Source: Grammothele lineata (taxonomy: Eukaryota > Basidiomycota > Agaricomycetes > Polyporales > Polyporaceae). Taken from it: a stretch of DNA of 64,000 bases. The stretch lies in the NCBI GenBank assembly GCA_002150815.3, contig NDFF03000029.1:665542-729541 (forward strand), read 5' to 3'. Under the pieces are notes generated by a model. That model made no database searches, was not told where the DNA came from, and worked only from the letters and a program-made list of their open reading frames with translations. This document shows, one piece after another, positions 1-12,000 of this stretch. How positions within the stretch are numbered: position 1 is the first letter of the stretch; the number at the start of each line of letters is the position of its first letter. The position numbers were made by a program, and so were the translations under genes.

Positions 1-1
1 C

Positions 2-2779
2 CCACCAAACTCCTGCTTGTCCAACTCGCCTTTTGCGAACGCCGACACGTCGTACCAGCGCTGTACCCTCAACGCGATCCCTACCTCTAACTCTCTACTA
101 AACAAGTCCAAGATCCCCCTCGGACTTGTCATTACGCCCTACCGCTCGCTGAAAGAGGGAGAGGAGCCGGTTCCCCTGGTCACAGACACGGTCATCGCGC
201 GTTGCAGGAGATGCAGGACGTACATCAACCCTTACGTGCAGTTTATTGACGGCGGTAACCGGTGAGTCAATCCCAATTACTCTTACGCTCATATCCCTCA
301 TGCGCATTGCAGCTGGCGATGCTGCATGTGCTCCATGTCCAACGAGGTCCCACAGCTCTTCGACTGGGACCAGGTGCGGAACCAGCCAGGCGACCGCTGG
401 GCGCGCGCCGAGCTCAACCACGGCGCCGTCGAGTTCGTCGCGCCCACGGAGTACATGGTCCGCCCGCCCCAGCCGGCCGTGTACGTCTTCCTCATCGACG
501 TCAGCCACACCGCGATCCAGTCTGGCATGGTCGCGACTGCGACGCGCACGATCCTCGAGAACCTCGACCGCATTCCGAACGAAGACTCGCGGACGAAGGT
601 CGCGTTCATCGCGTTCGACGTGTCGCTCTACTTCTTCTCGCTCCCCGCTGGCACCACCGAATCGAACATGCTTGTTGTGTCCGACATCGATGACGTCTTC
701 CTTCCGAAGCCCACAGATCTGCTAGTCAACTTGACGGAGAGTCGGCCTGCTATCGAAAACTTGTTGGGCAGGTTGAACGACATGTTCCAGGAGAACCACA
801 TTGTCGGTAGCGCGCTAGGGCCCGCGCTTCAGGCTGCGTTCAAGATGATGGTGAGTACGCATACATTCAGCCATCCGGCAGTGTTTTGAGACGTGGATCA
901 TGTGCCAGTCGCATATTGGTGGCAAGATTGTAACGCTTTCATCAAGTCTCCCCTCTCTTGGTGCCGGTGCTCTCAAGAACAGGGAGGATCCGAAGGTGCT
1001 TGGTACATCCAAGGTATTTATATTGTACTACTGTCCTGGACGCCGCTAACGTTGAAGCGAACAGGAATCCGCGTTGCTTCAGGCTGCGTCTCCCTTCTAC
1101 AAGACGTTCGCGATCGAATGCTCTCGTGCGCAGGTCTCTGTCGATATGTTCCTCTTCAGCTCGGCATACCAGGATGTTGCAACGCTCGGTACGTACCTTC
1201 CGGTTCAACATATATCCCCGTGGTCTGATGATTACTTTCACAGCCTGCTTGCCACACTACACCGCTGGTCAGACGTACTTCTACCCCGCGTTTAACGCTG
1301 CGCGCACAGAAGACGCCGTCAAGTTTGCTCATGAATTCGGCGAAGTGCTTGCTATGCCCATCATGCTTGAGGCCGTCATACGTGTTCGCGCCTCGAAAAG
1401 TGCGTTCCTGCCTCGAACGACATGTCTAGAGGGTACTTACTATGGCTTCTTCAAGACTTGCGCATGTCGTCGTTCCACGGCAACTTCTTTGTGCGATCAA
1501 CGGATTTGCTCGCGATGCCTTCCGTGCCGCAGGATCAATCGTACGCCATCGAGATCCAGATCGAAGACAACATCACCGCGCCCTTCGTCGTCCTCCAGAC
1601 CGCCGTGCTCCACACCACCTGCTACGGTTCGTCTCACACCGTCCCTTACGTCTTCAGTGTACTCACCTCCGCGCAGGCGAGCGCCGCATCCGCGTCATCA
1701 CGACCGCGCTACCCACGACGAACAATCTCTCGGACATCTTCGCGTCCGCGGACCAGGTCGCGATCGCGACGCTCCTTGCCAACAAGGCAGTCGAGCGCTC
1801 GATCACGCACAAGCTCGAGGACGCGCGCGACGCGCTCTTCAACAAGATGGTCGACATCCTCTCCGCGTACAAGGCGAGCATGACCGCGGGCGGCGCAGGC
1901 GCGAGCGCGCAGCTCGCGATCTCGGAGAACTTGAAGATGCTGCCCGTGCTGATGCTCGGCCTGCTGAAGAACGTACGTTCGACGCCGTGTGCATCATAGG
2001 GAGCCGCTAGCTAACGGAGAAGTTGGATTTTTAGGTTGGCATCAGGCAAAGCGCGCAGATCCCTCCAGACCTCCGCGCCTACGCGCAGTGCCTGCTCACG
2101 ACGCTCCCCTCGCAAACGCTCATCCCGTACATCTACCCTACATTCTACTCGCTGCACAACATGCCGCCAGAGGTGCGTGCTCTCGTCCTCTCCTATCGGG
2201 CTGTATGCTGATCTAAGCTGTCGACGCGCGTAGTGCGGTACTGTCGGCGAACACGGCATCATCATGCCCCAGCCGCTTCCGCTGACGTCAGAACGGCTCG
2301 AGCGTCACGGCCTGTTCCTCATCGAGGACGGTCAGACGATCTTCCTCTGGGTCGGTCGCGACGCGGTCCCGCAGCTCATCATGGACGTCTTCAACCTGCC
2401 CAGCTACGAGGTCCTCCGTGGTGGCAAGGTGCGTCTCTCCCTCGCTTCGTGCTTCGCGAAGCCAGCGCTTATACAATGAATTGCAGACGACGTTGCCAGT
2501 GCTCGAGAACGACTTCTCGCAACGCGTGAACTCGATCGTGCAGAAGACGCGCGAGATGCGGCGCGGCGCGTACCACCCACACCTCTACGTCGTCAAAGAG
2601 GACGGGGAGCCTCCGCTGCGCCTCTGGGCGCTCAGCTGCCTCATCCAGGACCGCGCGGACGTCCTGCCGAGTTACCAGCAGTTCATCTCGCAGCTGCGCG
2701 ATAAGGTGCGGTTCTACTCTTCGTCTTAACCAGGCATGATTACTGATAGGCATCGCAGGTTAATGGGTCAAGTTACTGA
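2..2779 (+). CDS. SEC24: COPII coat subunit Sec24 (5' truncated by window edge)
   Basis: Cargo-binding subunit of the Sec23/Sec24 inner COPII coat, which buds vesicles from the endoplasmic reticulum. About 740 C-terminal residues are visible. Exons: 2-261, 313-850, 909-1013, 1065-1188, 1244-1399, 1456-1626, 1677-1972, 2035-2172, 2234-2428, 2487-2705, 2759-2779; phases agree throughout. The first exons carry the Sec23/24 zinc finger (CRRC, then CCMC after the first intron). The trunk ([12 protein letters not shown]), beta-sandwich and helical domain follow, then a gelsolin-like domain ([15 protein letters not shown]). The last exon codes only for VNGSSY and a stop. Skipping that splice would end the protein at FYSSS instead (2729), which I think less likely because a good AG acceptor is present. 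The N-terminal disordered part lies upstream of the window. Confidence 0.97.
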
Positions 2780-5663
2780 GTGATCGGTGATGGACGGACG
2801 GTCGTGGCGTGGACGGACTATTGGACGGAGGAGGACGAGTCGACAGAGAGAGAAGCGCGCAAGAATATTCCGGCTGGCTGGCTTGTGTTTTCCCTTACCC
2901 CTTGCCCCTTCGTGTGTATCCGTGTTTGTGTCGAGTATACACTTAACGTATGATCGCCCGCTCCCGGGCCAATTCCTCTAGATATCTATACTGTAGGTAC
3001 CACCCCCTACCCCGACTGACGAAGCGTGCGGTCGCGCGGCCTACGTGTTGGTCGCTGGCCTGTCTCACTGGCGGGTTTCCTGTGGATCCCGTCGAGGATG
3101 CACGAGGATTCCCGCTCTACGACATCGTCAGCCGGCCTCTATGCAATTAACCTCAGGCTTTCGAAAGGCCAGGCGCCGGATGATATCATCCCGTCCTTGA
3201 AGACTAGAAACTATCACGCGTTCGTACCTAGTGGTACGCGTGCTCGACGCGCTTCCCCGCTGGGGTGTCCAACAGCGTCATTTTCCAAGCTCAAGCTTCA
3301 TAGACCCCGCGCGCGAGTCCTTGGTCAATGTGTGCCCGAGCTTCCAAGCCTCTGGCTAGACCCAGACCCCGGGCCTTTGATGTACCCTGACGTGTGTTAC
3401 TAGTCGTCATCGGGACTAGCTCACTGTTCCCTACGGCGGGATGTACAAGCTTCGAGTGCTACTCAGATCTAACTTTGCAGTGGCCATTTCCAAAGGTAAA
3501 GACAAACCTAGTCCGGTGATCATGTGGCGGCCGTTATGGCAGTCAAGCTCATCGAAATGTGCCCATTAGTCTAACGGGGACTGATGCGTACGCACACGCA
3601 CACGCATAAACTTCAACGTACCCACTCGGCGGCCATCGGTGAATTGACAAGAAAGCCTCCCTAGCACATTGCAGCCTGCCCGAGCGCCCCGACTGACCAC
3701 CGTGACTGCCAAGTCTCCAGGACGGAACGGTCACGGTCCAGGGAAGTACGGAACCGCACCCCCACGCTCTGCATCCGTAGGGCCGTACGAATCCAAGCCT
3801 GAACGTGCCTCTACGACGTATGTGTGCAATCAGTGGAAGTAAACCGGCCCGGGCGCTGCACTCAGGCTGGGTCGATCGACACACCCCAGCCGAGGCTCAA
3901 ATCGCGCCCCGAGAAGCACGGGCGGTGACCGTTCCTCGACCCTCGACTCTCTGGGTCCCTGCACGACCAGGCTCCAGTTCCAGGACCCTGCACCGAGTCG
4001 GATCAGAAGGTCACGTTCTCTCGTCCTTCGACGATCAGCGGCGAGCGTTCAGCGGACTTCCGTACTACACAACTCTCTGTAGCTATAAGCCCACGCGCCG
4101 CCGCCGCGTCCAAAGACATACTTCTATAATCCAACGAGCAGCGACGATGTACCGCGGACGCAGGCACGTTCAACCCCTCCTGAGTCCTCCAAGCGAGCGA
4201 TCATTCCCCACAAATCAGACAACGACACACGCGGATACATTGAACTTTGCGATTTGGGCCCCCGCGGGGAGGCGTTCCCTATTGAACCTTGATTTTTGTT
4301 CTAGACGTACATGACCGCCCGGCTCGTGCGCGATCGCCAAGAAGCATCGAAAAGAAAGTCGGAAAAGCGAAAAGCGAACAGAGAAAACGGAGGCGGGGAA
4401 GGTGGAGAAGGCGTGGGTATATGAGCCTTGGGCTCAGGAGGGGGTTGGACGTGAGGGTAAAGGTCCGGGTATCGTGAAAAGTAGTAAAGGGATCAGAGAG
4501 CTAGAAAGTACAGAAGATATTCGTACAACAAGGTCTATCGAGGGCTCGAACGACAGCGGAACGCTGGACGGGGACGCGGTAACTTACAACAAAGCCAGCT
4601 GCGCAGCTGCAGCCTGAGAACACGGGGACACGGAGAGCGATAAGACAACAGGACGACGGATGAACGGCGTATGCAAAGCGGAGTCGGGGTGCAGTCCGTA
4701 TGATAACACGGGGCGCGCAAAGGGCGAAGGACGGAGATGACCCAGGTCGCAGACTAGACCCATCTGCTTCATCGACGGAGATTGCGGGTCGATGGACCAG
4801 AATCAGTGTGCGATCAGCGACCTGCGACTTTCCACGGCGGAAACGGACCGGGCGTCTGGGGTCGTGCACGCGAAATGAACAGCACGCGTACAATATCTGC
4901 AAATGAACGACGGTGGATTTGCGCGGGACAAACCCCCTTCGACCGCGAACACTGGCAGGGATAAGGAGGATCTGACCGGTAGTCGGAGTCCGCGGGGAGT
5001 GAGAAGCGGAGTTGCAGGACGGTAACAGGGTGGGCAGTCACAGCAGGGAAGCTGGCCGAGGATGGGAGGCGGACGAGGACAGGGGCATAGAAACGGGCAG
5101 ACGGACGATGTGCGGCGGGCTGGTGTCGAAGAGGCGCGCATCGGGGATTCGGATGGAGTGCGGAGGGAAGGCGAACGGCCTCCGGAGACGGGCGTTGAGT
5201 CTCGATGTCGTCTCCCATTATGGCCGTGCTTTGACGTCGGGCGAAGGCCGCCCACGGGCAATGCACCCCGGAATGTGTGCGAATAGACGGCAGGTGCAAC
5301 GCGAACCCCGGAGAACAGGGAAGGGCAACCCGAGTGGCAGGGTCTCTTCATTTGGGATTCAGGCTCATGCTCGTCCACAGGGAAGTTCGGGGAAGGGATT
5401 GAAGGGGTATGAGCGACGACATGGTGGAAGCCGGATTAGGAGACAGGTGGGCCAGAAATAGCTGGAACAGTAGCGCGGAGGCCATCTGACCCCGCGGTAG
5501 TCCTTCCGACGAAGAACGAAGGGAGAAGTAGAGGAGAAACTGGATGCACGTAAAGAGAGGAATGATGATGCGGTGTGATTACTTGACTGGTAACTTGCGA
5601 AAGCGATGACGAACGAGGGTGAAGTGAAAAAGGACATGGAGGTGTATGCGGGGGCAACGAGGC
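2780..5663. other. Gene-free interval downstream of SEC24
   Basis: No reading frame here resembles a known protein. The part from about 3590 to 3610 has a short CA/CG-rich repeat. From about 4320 to 5460 the + strand is strongly purine-rich, so the - strand is CT-rich, a composition that elsewhere in this window marks promoters. The longest open frame (minus, 4803-5378) is Pro/Arg/Ser-rich low-complexity translation and is probably not coding. The interval should contain the SEC24 terminator and the 3' end of the membrane-protein transcript that stops at 5664. Confidence 0.5.
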
Positions 5664-7475
5664 CTATTGTGTCTGCGAACGCTTGTGTTCGTCTTCTGAC
5701 GACTGCCCCTCCAAGTCGAACGTATCTGTATCAATGTGCTTCACGCGTCGTCCAGCTGCATCGTACCGGACGAATGGCATGTCGGACGGGGACGCTTCTC
5801 CTGGTGCGGCCTCAAACTTCTCCATCTGTAAAGGGAACGTGTGAGCACGACATTTACTTTGCGTGCACAAACAATTGCACATACCGGTACGTGAATCCCT
5901 TCGAGCTTCTTCTCGCTTGGGGACGCCGTCCCACGAGACATGGTAAAGCGACTGGTGCGAGTAAATGCCAGTGTTGAGGCGTGAGTGGATCTAACAAAAA
6001 CAGCAATTAGTACCTCACCACGCGATTGTACGTTCCACACGAGTGAGACCGACCCGAAGAATTCGGCAGTTCCGTCCGAAGTGTACTTGGTCAACCGCCG
6101 CACGACACGACAAGCCACAATCTATGACAGAAGAACATGAGCACTCGCTCCACTGGCGCAAGACATGACGGTACATACAGTAGAAGCGACAGCAGCTGGG
6201 ACGTTCGCGATGATCGACATCACGGCGTTCAAGTTCAACAGCATGAACGTCTGTCAATACCATTCCTATGAGCTCGTGTAACGAGATATCTCGGGGATCC
6301 GGAACTTACGGTCGCGATCAGGTTCGATCCGAATCTGCATGGGAAACCCACTTAATATCGCTCCTTACGGGCCGAATATGTGAGATGCTTACGCGACGAT
6401 GAAGAAAATGAGGCCGTCGTCGAAGATGAGGCGCACGATCTTGGAGCGGTCCTTGCGCGCGGTGCCCGTTACCCCCAACTTAACAGCAGTGAGCGTGAGG
6501 ACGACGAAGTCGAAGCACATGGAGTATATGAATGTTGCCGCGAGGATCGTGTTGCTCGTGCTGGTGATGGCGCAACCGGTACCCGGGATCCATGCCGCAG
6601 TAAGGAGAATACCTGTTGCGAAAAGTTAGTGACTCAGTATATGCGCATACATTGTGCTTCCAGACAACATACCATGAAGCAGCAAAGACCAGTGTCCAAG
6701 GATGACGACCACGAGAGGAAAGACGATGTACCACGCCTGCGACCAAACCGCCATTCTGGAAAACGCCACGAGGTCAGTACACAAGGCTTTCATTTCCGCG
6801 CTCAGGAACGTGAAAAATACCCACGTCCGCAGTGAGAGATTAATACTGGCGAGTCCTATCGCCGCGTTCCCGAAAATCTGGTTGTACGTGTACAGCGCCT
6901 GGCAGTTGACCGGGCTGCCGGGCGAGGTAACGCGATGAGCTGACGCCTTGACGATGGTCGCAAAGGCGCAACGGTCTACTCACGAAGTGACGTTCAACGC
7001 GATGGCTCTGTAGAGGCGCATACAGTCAACGAAAGGCGCATATAGACAGCGAGCTCGTGCACTTACATCCCGATCAGCGCGAAGAGTAGGAAGTAGCGGC
7101 CCGCGAAGTAGAAGATCTGCGAACACGCGATGCGTCAGCGCCTAGTGCCACGGGTGTGCCCGCCATCACCTCGGGGCGATACTGACCATCGGCCACTTAA
7201 ACTTGCGCTTCCCCGAGATATACTCCCAGTCGAACGGGAGGGACGTGATAAACTCCCAGCTGCGCGGCGCGGACGCGTCAGTCAGGCATGCGGGTAACTC
7301 GTGGACGGACGGCGCGACTGACATGTACAGGCCGAGGAGGGTATGCATGAACTTGTTGAATGCAGCTGTACGAAAGGACGCGTCGGTGAGCAAGTGCTGC
7401 GACGCTTTCAACGAGCTAGAAAAGAAACGAACCTCCATCTTTCGCGACCTCGTCGGGCGACTGCCAGTTGACCAT
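5664..7475 (-). CDS. Uncharacterised multi-pass membrane protein, paralogue 1
   Basis: Thirteen exons (minus order): 7475-7433, 7365-7323, 7259-7187, 7116-7067, 7007-6984, 6914-6825, 6755-6673, 6612-6393, 6334-6310, 6250-6179, 6121-6054, 5990-5885, 5825-5664. They join in frame to 352 aa. The start MVNWQSPDEV has the same exon-1 length (43 nt) as the paralogue at 20633. Several hydrophobic segments are visible: a helix pair around FMHTLLGLYM and FYFAGRYFLLFALIG, then VVVILGHWSLLL, TFIYSMCFDFVVL, IFFIVAF and FMLLNLNAV. A charged, probably cytosolic tail follows. A conserved pattern is WEF(I/V)TSL-x-F-(D/E)W near the N terminus. I know of similar hypothetical proteins in basidiomycetes, but no function. 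Two exons are only 24 and 25 nt. Function unknown; possibly receptor-like or a transporter. Confidence 0.82.
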
Positions 7476-9060
7476 GTTGATGTATGCGAGTGGTGGTGGG
7501 GTTGCGGCGTCGAGCGAAAAGCGAGAGCAGGGCGGTGATGGTGGCGGCGGCGGAATGCGCGCGGGCGGGGGCGAACGGGGAGGCCTTCAAATGCTCTGGA
7601 GAGTGCACCCAGACGCCGGGATCGGGAGATGTAAATGCGGAGATGGGGAGGGCGAAAGGGCCGACGGCAGGGTTGCAGGGACGAGGAAGGGCGAATCGAA
7701 GGGAGAAGTAAGAGCGGCCGCGGGGGGCGACAAGGAGGCGCGCCGCGGGGAAAGCAATGGGCAGGAACGGGGGATGGTGGTGGCGTGCGCAGCGGGCGGA
7801 GGGGCGGAGGGTGGCAGAGCGGCGCGCCGCGGAGAGGACTATATGGGCGGCGCACTCGCACGGCGCGGGCACGCACGACCGGCTCCTTCGGGGAAGGGCG
7901 TTGCACGGCTGAGGCCCGTCCTCTTCCTTCCGCATTCGCGCGAGACGCGAGCGTGTGCGGAGGCAGGAGGGCAGCCACAGCAACTGTACGCTCAGAGTCT
8001 CCGCCCGGGCAGGCTTCGACCGCGGCTCCAGCTCGGCGCGGGGACGGGCCCCTCTTCGCGATCGAGCCCTTCGCGCGTCATCGACTCCCCGCCCTGCTTC
8101 ACTGTCCCATCCCCGGCGGCACCTCCTCCTTCTCCCTCCCTGCAACTCTCGCGCGCCTGTGGACTGTGTTCACCGCGAAGACCTGCCCACCGCGCGCAAC
8201 CTTTGCTCCACGCAGGGTGCGGGCGCGACGAGGGGCGCACGGGACTGGGGGTCAGGGAGCAGTTGGCACTCGAAAAGCGCCGGGCGGCGGCGCTACCCTT
8301 GCTCGTCTTACTATTAGCTAGTTGATTAGGAGAAGTCTCTGATGAAACGTTGTCTCTTAGAAGACATTGCCGATCTTTTCGCTCTCGATATATTCTTGTT
8401 GTCTGACCAAGTAGCCGGACTAGTACTACTATGGAGGGTTCTGAAGAAGATGCTGGTAGGTAAGTACTAGTATTCAACTGAATGACTCGGATTAGAATAG
8501 CATGAATACTATACATCATCTGCCCTCATGGACGAGAGATCGCGGACTTACAGGAAAATGACACATGCGCCACGACTTCGCAGAGACACAGCCTGGCAGA
8601 CTCAGGCTCATACTCCCCCGCGCGCCAGTCTCTGAGTATCATCGGCCTGTACCGACAGGGAGGCGGGCAACGGGTGTGCAGGGACGCGATGTATCTCAGA
8701 GTGCCACGAGTCTACCAACCGGGAGCGAAGGTCCGCGTTTGCCTCGCTCCGGGCAGCCACATGTATGCCTTATGATATCCTCGCCCGGTCGTGACTCGCG
8801 TTGGTGCGTAGCATGCCCTCGGGCCACGCTCACTTGTGCGTGCCCCCGCGCCTTTGCGTCCTCACTCTGTCGCGCGCGCAATGATTATCAGCGGGCATTC
8901 ATAGGCGCGCGGACGCCAAGAGTGCCTCCGGCATGATCATCATCATTAACATGAACCGTAGTGCATTTGTGAAATGCTCACATACCTTCACGGGCACTTG
9001 TTCAAATAGTCTTTTGCGGGGAGGAGAGCCGACGAGTGCACCATCGAGACGGCTCAGGGT

Positions 9061-9080
9061 CACTTGTACCTATACAAGTG
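9061..9080. repeat. Perfect 8-bp stem hairpin
   Basis: The sequence CACTTGTA-CCTA-TACAAGTG forms an 8-bp perfect inverted repeat with a 4-nt loop. It stands alone in the gene-free interval, with a weaker GGTAG/CTACC hairpin about 60 bases further on. No function can be assigned. Confidence 0.7.
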
Positions 9081-12000
9081 CTTTGTAGCTGAAATTTTCA
9101 ACTTGGAAGGCTTGATAGAGCCTGCCTTAGATAGTGCCGGTAGTGCTACCCCGGTAGATGTCTGAGTTCGGCGCGTTCAAGAATCCGAGAAGCACACCGG
9201 GTTGATTGAGCGGCAAGCCGCGAGCCACCGTGGAGGTAAAGGATTTCATGTGACTTGGATGATGACTCAGCTATGACGTAGCGCAGGAAAAGTGGGACGA
9301 CGTACGGTGGGTGAAATCCTAGCTCTAACGAGCAAGGGACATTGAAGCGTAGTGAGTGCTCCCGAGCGAGCGTGTGTGCATGCTTCCTCCTCGGACTCCG
9401 TACACCAGTGGTCCCCGCGCTTCCCCGTTTCGGCCCGGCCACGCGCGCTTCGACCATTCGACTCTGCAGAACGCGAAGGCTCCATGCGCTCCGCGGTTCG
9501 TCGTCCTGAACAGCGCAAGGGTGTGCATCCCAGATAAGACAGTAGTAGGTCCCATACGAGTGCTGGTGGGTGTGAGCAAGAGGCGTAAAGGGGGCCTTGG
9601 CCCAGCACGTGGTCTAAGCTTCTGTTGTGAGCAGACTCTCCAGCGAAGTGGGAAAGAACCAGCAAAAGGGAAGCGGAAAGCGAGAAGCAGCCTCGAGCTC
9701 CCTGGCCAGCTGCCCGAGCTTCCGAGAACCCGTCATCGAGTCCCATATCGGGCCGGCAGGCGTGGCGTGGACGACACGCATCTCGAACCGTCCCCAATTG
9801 CGCGAGCTGACCGGCGTGCTGCTCTTTTCCGCCCCGGCTTCTGCCTTCTAGTGGCCTGCGTGCTGTTTGACACGGACTCTGATTGCAAGGTTCAATACTT
9901 GCCTCCACAGGAAGCGGTCTGAGACAGGTTCCACCGGGCGCACATGGGCGAGGAGAAGACACCCGCACCATCCTCGACGGACAGGACGGGGAGCTTCAAG
10001 TTGAGTTCAATGCAACGATAGAGAGCCGAAACCGTCGCGTACGAATCGCTGAGACACCGATAAGCCTAGATTCAAACAATCGGGGAGGGGAGATATGTCA
10101 GTCCGCATACCCAAAACGGCCGTCCTTGTATTCTCATTTGGCGGAGACAACACGCACCGGGGGGCACTTCTTTCTTGCCTGCGTCAAAATCAAAAGTCGA
10201 TCGCTCTCGAAGACACATTACCGGTCGGACGATCGCCCCGCCATCTCCGCTGTTGACACGCGTTCAACGAATAGCGATAATGTCAGGCATCTTCATGCGC
10301 ATAAGGAAGGCAGGCCACGGTAGAAGGGTTCCCCTTTGAAAGCCCATGACGTCGCAGAACACATTAGAGGGCTGGAGTAGGTAGAATGACCTAGAATGAG
10401 AGTATCGCATGGGCGGGGGGCCAAAGTAGAGTTTCAGCAAGCTCGAGTCCCTTCAGAGACTTCGAAGAGCTGAGCAAGCCTCTGGAGGCTTTTTACGGGC
10501 CACTTTGAGTTATGCCGTGCGTTCTGATTGGAGGATGTCGTTTGTCATCACGTGGAGGACCACTTTGACGCTCCGGGGCCCGGTTGATTCCGATGCCGGC
10601 ATGTCAATATTTGGCAACTCTCTTTGCAACTCGACCATCATCCACTGTTTTCCAGCTCTCACAGCCGTAAGCGTTGCAACATTGTCAAAGCGCAATGTCA
10701 TTGTCTTGCACGCTTAGGGTAATGCAGGTTTCACTCTCCGGTACTCTTGCCGTATCCAATGGCAACGAGTTTATCGCCCAAGCAAGTTGACTTACTGCCT
10801 CAAACGCCAATGACATCGTACTGGCACCTCCTCGCCGTCTCTGGAGCGCAGCGGGCTTTAGGCGGCCCTGCGCAGCGCGCACGGACACCGACGAGCGTCG
10901 CTACGAAGCGCAGCCCGCGCTCATTCATCCATCATCGACCAGTCGAAAATTTCTGGGGACCGCGCCTCGCCTCGTGTCCTCGCTCTGTCGTGTTGCGCAG
11001 GGCCGCCCATGAGCAGTACGGACGGGTACCTCAACCCGGATGGGTGCAGAGTCGCATCCGGGCTACCGGCGGCGCGGTTTGAATATTCGAATCAATGCCG
11101 GGGAGGCGACGCAGGGAGCGCAGCGCGTCGGGGAGCGGGAGAAGAGGAAGAGATGTGGATGCGCGGGCGCGGGCGCTCGGGGAGCGCGTCTTCCGCTCGA
11201 GTCCTGCGACGTTCGCGCCCCCTTGAAGCCGCCTCCGACAAATCGAAGTGCTTCGACGGCCTCGGACTCGGAGCCGCCTCTTCTGTGTCCATTGAGCGGA
11301 AGACGGAAGGGAGGTGCGCCCGCCCCATCTCCGCCTTCATGCTCCTCCAGAGATTAAGCAACTCTAAACTCTGAACTTGTCAGGCCAGGCTGAATGAACC
11401 CCGCGTCCTCATGATGTCGATGTGGGCATTACATACTATGACATGACGCCACCACCTGTCCGATGCAGATTCCCCACTCCACCTATGACAGCAAGACAGC
11501 AAATCGCGCCAGCACGCGTCAGAGGCGGGACTGCGCGCGCATCCGCACATACGCCACCCCCCGACGCCTTCCCTACCACGCCCACGCCCATTGCCGGCAA
11601 CATTGACGTCGGCTCCCGCGCCGCCCCTGCACTGTGCAGCGGACCGCCGAGCGGCAATCCAGAAGAAGCCCGTAGGGCGCCCCTGCGCCCCTGCCACTAG
11701 TGCTTATTCCGGCGAGAATCCCGACCGAGCCGACTCCCGCCGACCCCCCGACGGGCCCCCCGATGCGTCCGGAGAGCGGCGCATCAGTCATCAGAGTTGT
11801 GGGTGCGAGTGTAAGCACCTTGGGAAGGGAGAAGGGCGCGGATGCCGTACCCGGCGGCGCGGCCATGTGCGACGCCCGGGGGGCCTCGAGGCGGGAGGGC
11901 CCCGCCTCGCGGCCACAGTGATGACGGGGCGGGTCGGCCACCGCACCCACCGTGGGCCGTGCCTTGTGGACGTTGGTGAGTGCGCATGGGGTAACGTTAG

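Noticed and set aside
4803..5378. 191-codon minus-strand open frame
   Set aside because: Pro/Arg/Ser-rich translation of a CT-rich tract without any recognisable motif.
7408..8325. Long overlapping open frames on both strands
   Set aside because: Low-complexity Arg/Gly/Pro translations in the CT-rich promoter of the minus-strand membrane protein; no splice or domain support.
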